From the NCBI RefSeq assembly GCF_017068395.1, contig NZ_CP070619.1:372001-436000 (forward strand): 64,000 nucleotides of DNA, read 5' to 3'. Below the pieces are notes generated by a model, which had not been told where the DNA came from, made no database searches, and saw only the letters and a program-made list of their open reading frames with translations. The stretch comes from Rhodococcus pseudokoreensis. GTDB lineage: Bacteria > Actinomycetota > Actinomycetes > Mycobacteriales > Mycobacteriaceae. A program made the position numbers and the translations under genes. Of this stretch, positions 10,220 to 19,824 are shown in pieces; position 1 is the first letter of the stretch, and each line of letters begins with the position of its first letter.

Positions 10220-10308
10220 CGCACCGCACGGGCCCGGGGTGGGGCCTCGTGCGGTGCGAGCGGAAGAGCAGTGCCGGGAGCGCCGGCGCTCGATCAGTGA
10301 TCGAGCGC
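10220..10308 (-). terminator. Two hairpins between pdxS and tesB copy 2
   Basis: Immediately after the pdxS stop, 10286-10308 is an almost uninterrupted palindrome (GCGCTCGATCA, one base, TGATCGAGCGC). Further on, 10220-10230 pairs with 10248-10258 (GCACCGCACG with CGTGCGGTGC) and encloses a second GC-rich inner pairing. Neither hairpin has a U-tract. Together they probably mark the end of the pdxS transcript or attenuate read-through into tesB copy 2. Confidence 0.5.
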
Positions 10309-10313
10309 GCGGA

Positions 10314-11216
10314 TCACCAGCCGCGTTCGGCGAGCCGGTGCGGGACGGGGATGTCGTCGACGTTGATACCGACCATCGCCTCGCCCAGCCCGCGGGAGAC
10401 CTTCGCGAGAACGTCCGGGTCGTCGAAGAACGTGGTCGCCTTCACGATCGCCGCGGCCCGCTCGGCCGGGTTGCCCGACTTGAAGATGCCCGAGCCGACG
10501 AACACACCCTCCGCGCCGAGCTGCATCATCATCGCCGCGTCCGCCGGGGTGGCGATGCCACCGGCGGTGAACATGGTGACCGGCAACTTGCCGGCCTTGG
10601 CGACCTCGACGACCAGGTCGTACGGGGCCTGCAGCTCCTTGGCCGCCACGTACAGCTCGTCCTCGCTCAGCGACGTCAGCCGGCGGATCTCCCCGCCGAT
10701 CGTGCGCATGTGGGTGGTCGCGTTGGACACGTCACCGGTGCCGGCCTCACCCTTCGAACGGATCATCGCCGCACCCTCGGTGATCCGGCGCAGCGCCTCA
10801 CCGAGATTGGTGGCACCACAGACGAACGGAACGGTGAACTTCCACTTGTCGATGTGGTTGGCGTAGTCGGCCGGCGTCAGGACCTCGGACTCGTCGACGT
10901 AGTCGACACCGAGCGACTGCAGGATCTGCGCCTCGACGAAGTGCCCGATCCGGGCCTTGGCCATCACCGGGATCGACACGGCGGAGATGATGCCGTCGAT
11001 CATGTCCGGGTCGCTCATCCGGGACACGCCGCCCTGGGCGCGAATGTCAGCGGGCACCCGCTCGAGTGCCATCACCGCGACGGCACCGGCGTCCTCGGCG
11101 ATCTTCGCCTGGTCGGGGGTGACGACGTCCATGATGACCCCGCCCTTCAACATCTCGGCCATGCCGCGCTTGACGCGCGCCGTACCGGTGGTGGGGGTGG
11201 TGTCGGGGGTGCTCAC
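10314..11216 (-). CDS. pdxS: Pyridoxal 5'-phosphate synthase lyase subunit PdxS
   Basis: TIM-barrel synthase that joins ribose 5-phosphate, glyceraldehyde 3-phosphate and PdxT-derived ammonia into pyridoxal phosphate. I start it at the GTG at 11216 because AGGAG lies six bases upstream; this gives 300 residues. The two catalytic lysines fall in [10 protein letters not shown] (K87) and RSKGEAGTG (K155). An alternative in-frame ATG at 11261 would add 15 residues with no family similarity. It is almost 100% of family length and no motif is missing. Confidence 0.96.
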   Translation of the reverse strand: MSTPDTTPTTGTARVKRGMAEMLKGGVIMDVVTPDQAKIAEDAGAVAVMALERVPADIRAQGGVSRMSDPDMIDGIISAVSIPVMAKARIGHFVEAQILQSLGVDYVDESEVLTPADYANHIDKWKFTVPFVCGATNLGEALRRITEGAAMIRSKGEAGTGDVSNATTHMRTIGGEIRRLTSLSEDELYVAAKELQAPYDLVVEVAKAGKLPVTMFTAGGIATPADAAMMMQLGAEGVFVGSGIFKSGNPAERAAAIVKATTFFDDPDVLAKVSRGLGEAMVGINVDDIPVPHRLAERGW

Positions 11217-11367
11217 AGCGAACTCCTGAGGTGTGGCGTGGATTGATTGCGATAGCGGCATGCGTGAGCGACGACGTTCACGCTGCAGTACCCGATTCTA
11301 GGACGAACGCCAGTCCACTTCCGTAGCCAGTCCGCGATTGCTGGCTTTCTCCGAACCGGGGGGCGGC

Positions 11368-12390
11368 TCAGGTGATCGCGCGCACCTCGGGGTCGTCGGT
11401 GGCAACGGCGACCGCTTCGGCCTCGTCGAGGAGATCCGCGAGGTCGTGCGGGTACACGGCCTCACCCGCCGCCGCCAGTTCGCGCACCGTGTCGGCGGTG
11501 CACCACCGGTGACCGGTGATGGTGCGGCTCTCGAGTTCGGTGAAGCCGCCGTGATGCGGCTCGAACCCGTCGGTGCGCAACGCGAAGAACAGTTCCTCGG
11601 AGCGGATGAGCTGCCCGTTCCAGGAGAAGATCGCCACCCGGCGCCACATCGGTCCGCGTAGCGACTCGGCCGATGCGGTGTGCCCGGTCTCCTCGGCGAT
11701 CTCCCGGACCGCGGCCGCGCGGAGGTTCTCGCCCTTCTCGACGGCGCCGCCGATCGTGAACCAGTAGTAGATGTCGGGGACGGTGGGGTCGTGTCCCCGC
11801 AGCAGCAGCACCCGGCCCTCACCGTCGAGCAGCACCACCCGGGCGGAGGTGCGGACGGAGTCGAGGGACAGACCCTCGGTGACGGCGGCCGCGGACGAGC
11901 GTTCGGTGATCTCGAAGTACGTCGGCAGCGGGGCCGTGCCGCCGAGGTGCAGCCATCGGACGGGCCGCCGGGTGCGCAGCGCGAGGGTGTCGCGGACGGC
12001 ATCGTTGTGGAAGCGGCGGGCGATCAGCACCCGCGCCTCGGCGTCGGCGAGTTCCGCCACCAATTGGGGGCGCAGGGTGTCCGGGTCGAGCGACGAGAGT
12101 GCGCTGGACAACGCGTTCTCGGCGATCTCCCGGTCGGCCCGGTCCGACCGTTCGGCCCTGGCCGCCAGCGCGGCCAGCGACCTGCCCTCGGGTGGGTCCA
12201 TCGCCGCGGCCGCCGCGCGGACGACCACCGCCCGGCGGGCGAGGGCCGCGTCGAGGGCCTGCCAGGACAGGTCGGAGCGGACGTGCAGGCGGTCGAGGCG
12301 GTTGGCTGTGCCGTACGCCCACAGGCCGATCGCAAGGACGACGGCCGCGACCAGCGCGAGAACCAGGATCGTGAGGGCGGAGAGGGTCAC
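11368..12390 (-). CDS. Membrane-anchored LemA-like/Nudix hydrolase fusion
   Basis: The 340-residue protein (Rv2609c type) starts with a membrane helix at about 3-26. A helical stretch resembling LemA follows, including DLSWQALDAAL near 40-50 and RRFHNDAVRD at 125-134. The second half is a complete Nudix domain with the box G-x5-E-x7-REIAEETG at residues 215-236. The nucleotide or pyrophosphate substrate is unknown. It is the last gene of the PIM operon, and its GTG start overlaps the pimA stop (GTGA), which suggests a role at the membrane in envelope precursor metabolism. The combination of the two domains is unusual. Confidence 0.8.
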   Translation of the reverse strand: MTLSALTILVLALVAAVVLAIGLWAYGTANRLDRLHVRSDLSWQALDAALARRAVVVRAAAAAMDPPEGRSLAALAARAERSDRADREIAENALSSALSSLDPDTLRPQLVAELADAEARVLIARRFHNDAVRDTLALRTRRPVRWLHLGGTAPLPTYFEITERSSAAAVTEGLSLDSVRTSARVVLLDGEGRVLLLRGHDPTVPDIYYWFTIGGAVEKGENLRAAAVREIAEETGHTASAESLRGPMWRRVAIFSWNGQLIRSEELFFALRTDGFEPHHGGFTELESRTITGHRWCTADTVRELAAAGEAVYPHDLADLLDEAEAVAVATDDPEVRAIT

Positions 12391-13514
12391 GAGCCGACCT
12401 CCCGGACGCCGTCGCGGCCGACGGTGACCGTCTCGTAGACGCGCAGGATCTGCTCGGCCACCACCGGCCAGTCGTATTCGGTGACCACCGTGCGGCCGGC
12501 GTCGGTGAGCGCGGCGCTGCGCTCCGGGTCGCCCAGGACCGAGTCGATCCCGGCGGCGAGCGCGGCCGCATCCCCCACCGGCACCAGCACACCCGCCTGG
12601 CCGTCCCGCAGGACCCGGCGGAACGCGTCCAGTTCGCTCGCGACGACGGCGGCTCCGGCGGCCATCGCCTCCACCAGCACGATGCCGAAGCTCTCACCGC
12701 CGAGGTTGGGGGCGCAGTACACGTCGGCGCTCCGCAGCGCCGACGCCTTCTCGGCGTCGTCGACCTGGCCGAGCAGACGCAGGTGCCCGAACACCGGGCC
12801 CGCCTCGCGGCGCAACTTGTCCTCGTCGCCGCGGCCGACCACCAGCACCTCGAGGTCGGGATACTTCTCGACCAGCGCGGGCAGCGCCTTCAGGAGCACG
12901 GCCATACCCTTGCGGGGCTCGTCGTAGCGTCCGAGGAAGAGGATGGTCTTTCCGGGGCGCGGGTAGCCGGGCAGCGGTTCGGCGTTCGCGAACGCCGGGA
13001 CGTCGACCCCGTTGGGGATTTCGACGGCGTCGGAGCCGAGCGATTCCACCTGCCAGCGTCGCGCGAGTTCCGACACCGCGATGCGACCGCTGATCTTCTC
13101 CAGGTACGGCTGGAGCACACCCTGAAACGTGCTCAACACCAACGACTTCGTGGTCGAGGTGTGGAACGTCGCCACGATGGGGCCCTCGGCCACCCGCATG
13201 GCGAGCATCGACAGGCTCGGCGCGTTGGGCTCGTGGATGTGCAGGACGTCGAAGTCGTTGTCCGAGATCCAGCGCCGGACCCGGGCACTCGCGGCGGGGC
13301 CGAAACTCAGCCGGGCCACCGAACCGTTGTAGGGAATGGCGAGGGCGCGCCCCGCCGACACGACGAACCCGGGCAGGTCGACGTCGTCGGACGCAGGCGC
13401 CAGGACGCTCACCTTGTGCCCGCGCTCGATCAGGACCTCCGCGAGGTCGACGACGTGGGCCTGCACTCCGCCCGGGACGTCGAACGAGTACGGGCAGACC
13501 ATGCCGATCTTCAC
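12387..13514 (-). CDS. pimA: Phosphatidyl-myo-inositol alpha-mannosyltransferase PimA
   Basis: GT4 glycosyltransferase that transfers the first mannose from GDP-mannose to the inositol of phosphatidylinositol on the inner leaflet. The start is a GTG at 13514 (VKIGMVCPYSF), giving 375 residues. The acceptor-binding GGVQ loop, the FHTSTTKS region and the donor-binding ESFGIVLVEAMAAG (EX7E) motif are all visible. The start overlaps the patA stop by four bases and its own stop overlaps the Nudix gene, so the block is one operon. It is core to phosphatidylinositol mannoside and lipoarabinomannan synthesis. Confidence 0.96.
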   Translation of the reverse strand: MKIGMVCPYSFDVPGGVQAHVVDLAEVLIERGHKVSVLAPASDDVDLPGFVVSAGRALAIPYNGSVARLSFGPAASARVRRWISDNDFDVLHIHEPNAPSLSMLAMRVAEGPIVATFHTSTTKSLVLSTFQGVLQPYLEKISGRIAVSELARRWQVESLGSDAVEIPNGVDVPAFANAEPLPGYPRPGKTILFLGRYDEPRKGMAVLLKALPALVEKYPDLEVLVVGRGDEDKLRREAGPVFGHLRLLGQVDDAEKASALRSADVYCAPNLGGESFGIVLVEAMAAGAAVVASELDAFRRVLRDGQAGVLVPVGDAAALAAGIDSVLGDPERSAALTDAGRTVVTEYDWPVVAEQILRVYETVTVGRDGVREVGS

Positions 13515-14416
13515 GAGCTCTCCATGCGGGAGAGCCTCGCCTGCGACAGATCGGACAGCCACAGCGGCTGGAGCATGTGCCAGTCCTCGGGATGGGCGGC
13601 GATGTTGGCCTCGAACCGGTCCGCCAGGGCCTGGGTCGCCGCGGCCACTCCCGCGGTCGTGTCGATCGGCGGGTCGATGCGGAAACCCCACCCGCCGTCG
13701 GTGAACCAGCAGTGCACCGGCAGCAGCGGCGCACCGGTGTCGATCGCCAGCTTGGCGGGACCGGCGGGCATCCGGGTCGGTTCCCCGAAGAACGTCACCG
13801 GGACCCCCTTCTTCGCCAGGTCGCGTTCACCGAGCAGGCACACGATGCCGTTGTCCCGCAGCCGCTCCGACAATTCCACGAACGGGGGGTGCTCGCCGCC
13901 GCTGAGCGGGAAGATCTCGAAGCCGAGGCCTTCGCGGTAGTCGACGAACCGCTGGTACAGCGATTCGGGTTTCAGCCGTTCGGCGACCGTGGACAGGCCA
14001 CCCCAGTGCTGGGCGCACCACACGCCGGCCATGTCCCAATTGCCGCTGTGCGGAAGTGCGAGAATCGCGCCCGTGCCCGCTTCTTTTGCGGCGTCGAGGT
14101 GCTGCTGTCCCTCGATCAGCTCGTCGAGGGCGGCGCCGGTCTTCACCAGATCCATCGACGGCAGCCGGAAGGCCTCCCGCCAGTACCGCGCGTAGGACCG
14201 CATCGACGCCCGCATCAGCGTGTCCGGCACCTCCGCGGCGGGCACACCCAGCACCCGGGCGAGATTGCGGCGCAACTGGTCCGGGCCACCGTTCCGGACG
14301 GCGAAGTCCGCTCCCTTGTCGAACAGGGTGACCGCGGCCTTCTCGGGCAGTGCACGCACCAGCCGCCAGCCTGCCGCGTACCCCAGGTCGCTGAGGCGTT
14401 CGGACACGCCGCTCAC
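13511..14416 (-). CDS. patA: Phosphatidylinositol mannoside acyltransferase PatA
   Basis: Membrane-associated acyltransferase that acylates the 6-position of the mannose added by PimA. It has 301 residues with a GTG start at 14416. The HX4D acyltransferase motif is HSGNWD at 123-128, and a conserved Glu lies in LLGERDLA near residue 197. The family is the LpxL/HtrB type. It sits between pgsA and pimA with four-base overlaps on both sides, the same order as in mycobacteria. Confidence 0.95.
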   Translation of the reverse strand: MSGVSERLSDLGYAAGWRLVRALPEKAAVTLFDKGADFAVRNGGPDQLRRNLARVLGVPAAEVPDTLMRASMRSYARYWREAFRLPSMDLVKTGAALDELIEGQQHLDAAKEAGTGAILALPHSGNWDMAGVWCAQHWGGLSTVAERLKPESLYQRFVDYREGLGFEIFPLSGGEHPPFVELSERLRDNGIVCLLGERDLAKKGVPVTFFGEPTRMPAGPAKLAIDTGAPLLPVHCWFTDGGWGFRIDPPIDTTAGVAAATQALADRFEANIAAHPEDWHMLQPLWLSDLSQARLSRMESS

Positions 14417-15078
14417 TGCGCGGTCGCCTGTCCGTCTTCCGGCGTCGCGTCCGCGGGCGGTAGAGGCAGCACGTCCCGCGCCCCCGGCGACCTACGGACC
14501 GCCAGAACCCGCTGGAACACGGTGATCACGCTGCCCACCGACAGCAACCACATCGCGACGTGCACGGCCCACGGCACTCCGAGTCCCGTGACGCCGGCGC
14601 CTACGAGCACGATGATCAGCCGATCGGGTCGCTCGATGAGCCCGCCGTCGGCGGACAGTCCGCTCGCCTCGGCGCGCGCCTTGGCGTACGAGATCACCTG
14701 CGAGGTGACCAGGCACAGCAGCGTCGCGATCAGCAGCGGTTTGCTGTTCTCGTGGTAGACCGCCCACCAGGCGAGACCGGCGAAGATCGCGCCGTCGGCC
14801 ACCCGGTCGCAGGTGGCGTCGAGGACGGCGCCGTACCGGGTTCCGCCGCCCCGTGCGCGTGCCATCGCACCGTCCAGCATGTCGAACATCACGAACAGCC
14901 AGATGAACATCGCTCCCCAGAACAGATGTCCGCTGGGAAACAGCGTGACGGCGCCCGCCACGGTCGCCACGGTGCCGATGACAGTGACGGAATCGGGGGT
15001 GAGCCCGGTCTTGACCAGGGCCTTCCCCAGCGGCGCCGTCACCTTGGACACGGATGCCCGTCCGAAGAAGCTCAGCAC
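14413..15078 (-). CDS. pgsA1: Phosphatidylinositol phosphate synthase PgsA1
   Basis: CDP-alcohol phosphotransferase that makes phosphatidylinositol phosphate from CDP-diacylglycerol and inositol 1-phosphate in the membrane. It has 221 residues with a GTG start at 15078 and five to six predicted membrane helices. The CDP-OH-P signature is complete: D66-x2-D69-G-x2-AR-x8-G83-x3-D87-x3-D91. Its position directly before patA and pimA supports inositol rather than glycerol as acceptor. An 80-bp gap separates it from the HIT gene. Confidence 0.94.
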   Translation of the reverse strand: MLSFFGRASVSKVTAPLGKALVKTGLTPDSVTVIGTVATVAGAVTLFPSGHLFWGAMFIWLFVMFDMLDGAMARARGGGTRYGAVLDATCDRVADGAIFAGLAWWAVYHENSKPLLIATLLCLVTSQVISYAKARAEASGLSADGGLIERPDRLIIVLVGAGVTGLGVPWAVHVAMWLLSVGSVITVFQRVLAVRRSPGARDVLPLPPADATPEDGQATAQ

Positions 15079-15157
15079 CTCTCCACCCCGTTCTTCACTT
15101 CCTGCCAGGAACCCCGAACGCGTGAGTCAGCGACTCGCGCGTCATTCATCTATCGCG

Positions 15158-15733
15158 TCATTCATTCCAGGCCTTCGCCAGCAGCCCCCGGGTCTCGCGC
15201 AGCAACTGCGGCATGACCTTGACCCCGGCGAGGACCGTGATGAAGTTCGCGTCCCCGCCCCAGCGCGGAACGATGTGCTGATGCAGGTGCTCGGCGAGCG
15301 AACCGCCCGCCGCCGCACCGAGATTGAGGCCGACGTTGAAACCGTCCGGTCGCGACACCCGCTTGATCACGCGCAGCGCCTGCTGCGTGAACGACATCAG
15401 CTCGGCGCTTTCCGCCTCCGTCAGGTCCTCCAGCGCCGCGACCTTGCGGTAGGGAACCACCATCAGGTGCCCCGGGTTGTACGGGTACAGGTTCAGCACC
15501 GCGTACACGTGCTCCCCGCGGGCGACGATCAGCCCGTCCTCGTCGTCCATCTTCGGGATGTCGATGAACGGCTCGTTCGGGACGTCCTTCGACTTCGGTG
15601 TCTCGGCGATGTACGACATGCGGTGCGGCGACCAGATCCGCTGAAGGTGATCGGGCTCGCCGGGGCCGCGGTCGACGAGGCGGCCGGGACCGCCGAGCAT
15701 CTCGTCGGCCGTCACGTCGTCACCTCCGGTCAT
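15158..15733 (-). CDS. HIT-domain AP4A phosphorylase-like protein
   Basis: Histidine-triad nucleotide hydrolase/transferase of the Rv2613c type, 191 residues. The HIT motif HLHQHIVP lies near residue 150, preceded by NLYPYNPGHLMVVPYR. The mycobacterial homologue cleaves diadenosine tetraphosphate. I chose the ATG at 15733 because AGGAAGG lies about nine bases upstream. A GTG at 15742 would overlap the thrS stop (GTGA) but would have the same Shine-Dalgarno sequence touching it. It follows thrS, whose family can make AP4A as a by-product, so the pairing is logical. Confidence 0.9.
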   Translation of the reverse strand: MTGGDDVTADEMLGGPGRLVDRGPGEPDHLQRIWSPHRMSYIAETPKSKDVPNEPFIDIPKMDDEDGLIVARGEHVYAVLNLYPYNPGHLMVVPYRKVAALEDLTEAESAELMSFTQQALRVIKRVSRPDGFNVGLNLGAAAGGSLAEHLHQHIVPRWGGDANFITVLAGVKVMPQLLRETRGLLAKAWNE

Positions 15734-15738
15734 GGGCG

Positions 15739-17796
15739 TCACCCTTCCTGACCGGATTGCAGCAGTTCCGCCGTCGGCGACGCGTTCTCGCGGCGGCCGA
15801 TCCATTCGGTGACGATGCGCACGGCGTCGTCCACGGGCACGCCGTTGACCTGGGTGCCGTCGCGGAACCGGAAGCTGACGGCGCCGGCTTCGACGTCGCG
15901 CGCACCCGCCAGCAGCATGAACGGCACCTTCTGCGCCGTGTTGTTGAAGATCTTCTTCTGCATGCGGTCGTCGCTCGCGTCGACCTCGGCGCGGACACCG
16001 GCCGCCTTCAGCCGCTTCACGACGTCGAAGAGGTGATCGGCGAATGTCTCCGCCACCGGGATGCCGACCACCTGGACGGGCGCCAGCCAGGCCGGGAACG
16101 CACCCGCGTAGTGCTCGGTGAGCACCCCGAAGAACCGTTCGATGGATCCGAAGAGGGCTCGGTGGATCATGACCGGCCGCTGCTTGGTGCCGTCGTTGGC
16201 GGTGTACTCGAGGTCGAACCGCTCGGGCAGGTTGAAGTCGAGCTGAATCGTCGACATCTGCCAGGTACGCCCCAGGGCGTCCTGCACCTGCACCGAGATC
16301 TTCGGGCCGTAGAACGCGGCGCCGCCCGGATCGGGAACGAGGTTCAGCCCCGACGACTCCGCGACCTCGGCGAGCGTCGCCGTCGCTTCCTCCCACACGG
16401 CGTCGTCGCCGACGAACTTGTCCGGGTTCTTGGTGGACAGCTCGAGGTAGAAGTCGTCCAGTCCGTAGTCCTTCAGCAGACCGAGGACGAACTGCAGGGT
16501 GGTCGCCAGTTCATCGCGCATCTGCTCGCGGGTGCAGTAGATGTGCGCGTCGTCCTGCGTCATGCCCCGCACGCGGGTCAGTCCGTGGACGACACCCGAC
16601 TTCTCGTACCGGTACACCGAACCGAACTCGAAGAGCCGCAACGGCAGTTCGCGGTACGACCGTCCACGGGAGCGGAAGATCAGGTTGTGCATCGGGCAGT
16701 TCATCGGCTTGAGGTAGTAGTCCTGGCCCGGCTTGCGCACGGTGCCGTCCTCGTTCAGTTCCTCGTCGATGTGCATCGCGGGGAACATGCCGTCGCGGTA
16801 CCAGTCCAGGTGACCCGACACCTCGTAGAGGTGGCCCTTGGTGATGTGGGGGGTGTTGACGAACTCGTACCCCTCCTCGACGTGGCGCTTACGCGAGTAG
16901 TCCTCCATCTCGGTGCGGATGATCCCGCCCCGGGGATGGAACACGGGCAGTCCCGAGCCGAGTTCGTCGGGGAAGCTGAACAGGTCGAGCTCCGACCCCA
17001 GCTTGCGGTGGTCGCGGCGCTCGGCCTCGGCGAGCAGTTCCAGGTGCTGCTCCTGCGCCTCCGCCGACTCCCACGCGGTGCCGTAGATGCGCTGCAGGTC
17101 GGCGTTGTCCTGGTTGCCACGCCAGTACGCCGCCGAGCTGCGAGTGAGCTTGAACGCGGGGATGTGCTTGGTGGTGGGAATGTGCGGGCCGCGGCACAGG
17201 TCTCCCCACACCTTCTCGCCGGTCCGCGGGTCCAGGTTGTCGTAGATGGTGAGCTCGTTGCCGCCCACCTCCATGATCTCCGGGTCGTCGATTCCCGACT
17301 TGTCGTCGATGAGTTCGAGCTTGAAGGGCTCGTTCGCCAGTTCGGCGCGTGCCTCCTCCAGCGAGTCGACGACGCGGCGCGAGAACCGCTGCGATCCCTT
17401 GACGATCTTCTTCATCCGCTTCTCGAGGTTCGCGAGGTCCTCGGGAGTGAACGGGCGTTCGACGGCGAAGTCGTAGTAGAAGCCGTCCTTGATCGGCGGG
17501 CCGATGCCGAGCTTGGCCTCGGGGAATTCCTGTTGGACGGCCTGCGCGAGGACGTGCGCCGCCGAGTGCCGGATGACGCTGCGGCCGTCGTCGGTGTTCG
17601 CCGCGACCGGTTCGACCTCGACGTCGGCGTCCGGCACCCAGGACAGGTCCTTGAGCTGGCCCTCCGCGTCACGGACCACGACGACGACGTCCGGGCCCTT
17701 GGTCGGGTAGCCGGCCTCCCGAACCGCTGTACCGGCCGTCGTCCCCGCGGGCACCCGGACGAGGGTGGCTTGGGCGGCGGATGCGGGGGTGCTCAC
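15739..17796 (-). CDS. thrS: Threonine-tRNA ligase
   Basis: Class II aminoacyl-tRNA synthetase charging tRNA-Thr. It has 685 residues with a GTG start at 17796 and AGGAG upstream. Domains in order are an N-terminal TGS domain (1-75), the editing domain with [15 protein letters not shown] near 77, the catalytic core with the zinc-site PMNCPMH and the [13 protein letters not shown] motif, and the anticodon-binding domain from about 580. Nothing is missing. No T-box structure was recognised in the short leader. It is first in the thrS-HIT-pgsA-patA-pimA-nudix series. Confidence 0.97.
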   Translation of the reverse strand: MSTPASAAQATLVRVPAGTTAGTAVREAGYPTKGPDVVVVVRDAEGQLKDLSWVPDADVEVEPVAANTDDGRSVIRHSAAHVLAQAVQQEFPEAKLGIGPPIKDGFYYDFAVERPFTPEDLANLEKRMKKIVKGSQRFSRRVVDSLEEARAELANEPFKLELIDDKSGIDDPEIMEVGGNELTIYDNLDPRTGEKVWGDLCRGPHIPTTKHIPAFKLTRSSAAYWRGNQDNADLQRIYGTAWESAEAQEQHLELLAEAERRDHRKLGSELDLFSFPDELGSGLPVFHPRGGIIRTEMEDYSRKRHVEEGYEFVNTPHITKGHLYEVSGHLDWYRDGMFPAMHIDEELNEDGTVRKPGQDYYLKPMNCPMHNLIFRSRGRSYRELPLRLFEFGSVYRYEKSGVVHGLTRVRGMTQDDAHIYCTREQMRDELATTLQFVLGLLKDYGLDDFYLELSTKNPDKFVGDDAVWEEATATLAEVAESSGLNLVPDPGGAAFYGPKISVQVQDALGRTWQMSTIQLDFNLPERFDLEYTANDGTKQRPVMIHRALFGSIERFFGVLTEHYAGAFPAWLAPVQVVGIPVAETFADHLFDVVKRLKAAGVRAEVDASDDRMQKKIFNNTAQKVPFMLLAGARDVEAGAVSFRFRDGTQVNGVPVDDAVRIVTEWIGRRENASPTAELLQSGQEG

Positions 17797-17851
17797 GGCG
17801 ATGTTCTCCTAGGTGAGGTGTGCGGTGCAGACATGGTGAATGTGCCAGCCC

Positions 17852-17879
17852 ATGTTATCGGCCCAGCAGTGACACCCAA
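17852..17879 (-). promoter_or_regulatory. Candidate thrS promoter
   Basis: On the minus strand TTGGGT (17879-17874) is followed after 16 bp by TAACAT (17857-17852). Transcription would begin near 17845, leaving an untranslated leader of about 48 nt before the GTG at 17796. It is read from consensus only. Confidence 0.4.
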
Positions 17880-17891
17880 TCATGCGTCCGG

Positions 17892-18365
17892 CTAGAGCGG
17901 GCTCTCCAGCCACGGGTAGTCGAGGCCGATCCACGTCCCGACGAGACCGAACGTCCCGAGCAACCACAGCGTGGCGAGGACGACGGCACACGTCAGCAAC
18001 GCGCCCAGCCCCTTGACCACCAGCGACTGCCGCGAGAACCAGTCCATGAACTTGTCGTAACGCTGCCGCGCGTAGTGCAGCAACCGGTGGGCCCACTCGA
18101 ACTCGGACGCGAGAATCCCGAGCCCCGCGAACACGATCAGCCAGCCGGGCCCGGGGTACGGGATCGCGACGATCCCGGCGGCCAGCACGAGAACGCCGAT
18201 CACCCCCACCACGATGCGGTACGCCAGGTTGAGGCTCGGGCGCGCGGCGACGTGTGCCCGCCACCGGCGCCAGCGGCTCTCCGCTTCCTGGAACGGCGAC
18301 AGATCCGAGTCGTCCACGTCCCTGTTCTCGGGCGCGGATCCCGGTCGAGCTTCTCTGCTGGTCAC
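17892..18365 (-). CDS. PGPGW-motif (TIGR02611-type) membrane protein
   Basis: Small 157-residue membrane protein with four predicted helices in two hairpins. The family signature PYPGPGWLIVFAGLGILASEFEWA sits between the first pair, at about residues 69-92, and two more helices come near 118-150. The N-terminal 45 residues are charged and cytoplasmic. Start GTG at 18365. Function of the family is unknown. It is upstream of thrS on the same strand but separated by a likely thrS promoter. Confidence 0.8.
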   Translation of the reverse strand: MTSREARPGSAPENRDVDDSDLSPFQEAESRWRRWRAHVAARPSLNLAYRIVVGVIGVLVLAAGIVAIPYPGPGWLIVFAGLGILASEFEWAHRLLHYARQRYDKFMDWFSRQSLVVKGLGALLTCAVVLATLWLLGTFGLVGTWIGLDYPWLESPL

Positions 18366-18394
18366 CAGTCCACCCTACCGACCGCGACCTGCCC

Positions 18395-19597
18395 TCACCC
18401 CTTCACACAGACGACCTGCCGCAGGTGGGCCACGACCTCGACGAGATCGGCCTGCGCTTCGATCACCTGCTCGATGTCCTTGTAGGCGCCGGGAATCTCG
18501 TCGATCACACCGGCGTCCTTGCGCGATTCGACGCCGGACGTCTGCCGCACCAGGTCGTCGACGGTGAACCGCTTCTTCGCCTTCGTGCGGCTCATCGTCC
18601 GTCCCGCCCCGTGCGACGCCGAATTGAAGGACAACTCGGAGCCCAGGCCCCGCACCACGTAGGAACCGGTACCCATCGACCCGGGGATGAGCCCGAGATC
18701 ACCCCGGCCTGCCCGGATCGCCCCCTTACGTGTGACGAGCATCGGCTCGCCGTCGACGATCTCCTCCGACACATAGTTGTGGTGGCAGGAGATCGGCTCG
18801 TCGAACCGCACCGTCCTGCCGGGAAGGGACTGCCGGAAGGCCCGCATCACCAGCGTGAGCATGACGGCGCGGTTCCGGGCCGCGTACTCCTGCGCCCACG
18901 TCAGGTCGTGGCGGTACGCATCCATCTCCTTGCTGCCTGCGAGGAACACCGCGAGATCACGATCGACCAGCCGCTGGTTGTGCGGCAGGGCCCGCGCCAC
19001 CGCGATGTGCCGCTCCGCCAGTTCCTTGCCGATGTTGCGTGACCCGGAGTGCAGCATCAGCCAGACCTCGTCGGCGTCCGAAAGGCACACCTCGATGAAA
19101 TGGTTGCCGCCGCCGAGCGTGCCGATCTGCTTCATCGCCCGCGATTCCCGGGACTGCACGCCGGAATGCAGGTCGCCGAATTCCTGCCAGAATCGATGCC
19201 ACCCCTTCTTCACTCCCCCGGCATCCGGACCCAGTGCGCCGACGTTCACCGAATGCTCGTGCATGGCGAAACCGACGGGCACCGCCCGCTCGATGTGCGA
19301 CCTCATCGACCGCAGGCTGTCGGGCAGGTCGCTCGCGGTCACATCGGTCCGGACCGCCGTCATTCCGCAGCCGATGTCGACGCCGACCGCCGCGGGGGCG
19401 ACCGCCTCCCGCATCGCGATGACGGAACCGACCGTCGCACCCTTGCCCACGTGGACGTCGGGCATGACGCGCACCCCGTGCACCCACGGAAGGTCGGCCA
19501 TGTTCCGCAACTGCTGCAACGCAGCCTGCTCGATGGTCTGCTCCTCCGCCCACATCAGTGTCGGCGCGGTGGTGCCTTCCAGCCTCACGGGGAACAT
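18395..19597 (-). CDS. rtcB: RNA-splicing ligase RtcB
   Basis: GTP- and Mn-dependent ligase that joins 2',3'-cyclic phosphate (or 3'-phosphate) and 5'-hydroxyl RNA ends. It has 400 residues from the ATG at 19597. Metal-binding motifs are visible: VDIGCGM, the LGGGNHFIEV stretch and LHSGSRNIG. The guanylated-histidine region reads SHGAGRTMSR near residue 325. No archease or RtcA/RtcR gene is nearby, so it is an orphan repair-type RtcB. It lies next to a tRNA cluster, although the tRNAs seen here have no introns. Confidence 0.94.
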   Translation of the reverse strand: MFPVRLEGTTAPTLMWAEEQTIEQAALQQLRNMADLPWVHGVRVMPDVHVGKGATVGSVIAMREAVAPAAVGVDIGCGMTAVRTDVTASDLPDSLRSMRSHIERAVPVGFAMHEHSVNVGALGPDAGGVKKGWHRFWQEFGDLHSGVQSRESRAMKQIGTLGGGNHFIEVCLSDADEVWLMLHSGSRNIGKELAERHIAVARALPHNQRLVDRDLAVFLAGSKEMDAYRHDLTWAQEYAARNRAVMLTLVMRAFRQSLPGRTVRFDEPISCHHNYVSEEIVDGEPMLVTRKGAIRAGRGDLGLIPGSMGTGSYVVRGLGSELSFNSASHGAGRTMSRTKAKKRFTVDDLVRQTSGVESRKDAGVIDEIPGAYKDIEQVIEAQADLVEVVAHLRQVVCVKG

Positions 19598-19705
19598 GGG
19601 ACTTCAGTCCTTCGGTTGCGGATCACCCGGGAATATACGGCCGGCTCAGTTCATTGTCCGTCGCACCGGAGAGCGGCAACAACCGATTTTCCGGGTGCGC
19701 ACACG

Positions 19706-19746
19706 AAAAAGAAGAGGTCGTTTCCGATTTCGGAAACGACCTCTTC
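19706..19746 (-). terminator. Intrinsic terminator after tRNA-Val(CAC)
   Basis: On the minus strand a perfect 15-bp stem (GAAGAGGTCGTTTCC and its complement) with a 6-nt loop is followed directly by TTTTT. It begins 6 nt after the tRNA 3' end. This is the most classical Rho-independent terminator in the window. Confidence 0.92.
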
Positions 19747-19752
19747 TCTGCG

Positions 19753-19824
19753 TGGTCCCGGCTGGGATCGAACCAGCGACCTTCCCGGTGTGAACGGGAC
19801 GCTCTTCCACTGAGCCACGGGACC
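19753..19824 (-). tRNA. tRNA-Val (anticodon CAC)
   Basis: Seventy-two nucleotides fold as a full cloverleaf: acceptor GGTCCCG/CGGGACC, D arm GCTC/GAGC, anticodon stem TCCCG/CGGGA with loop TTCACAC (anticodon at 19790-19792), and T arm GCTGG-TTCGATC-CCAGC. The discriminator is A. CCA is not encoded. A strong intrinsic terminator follows on the same strand. Confidence 0.95.
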
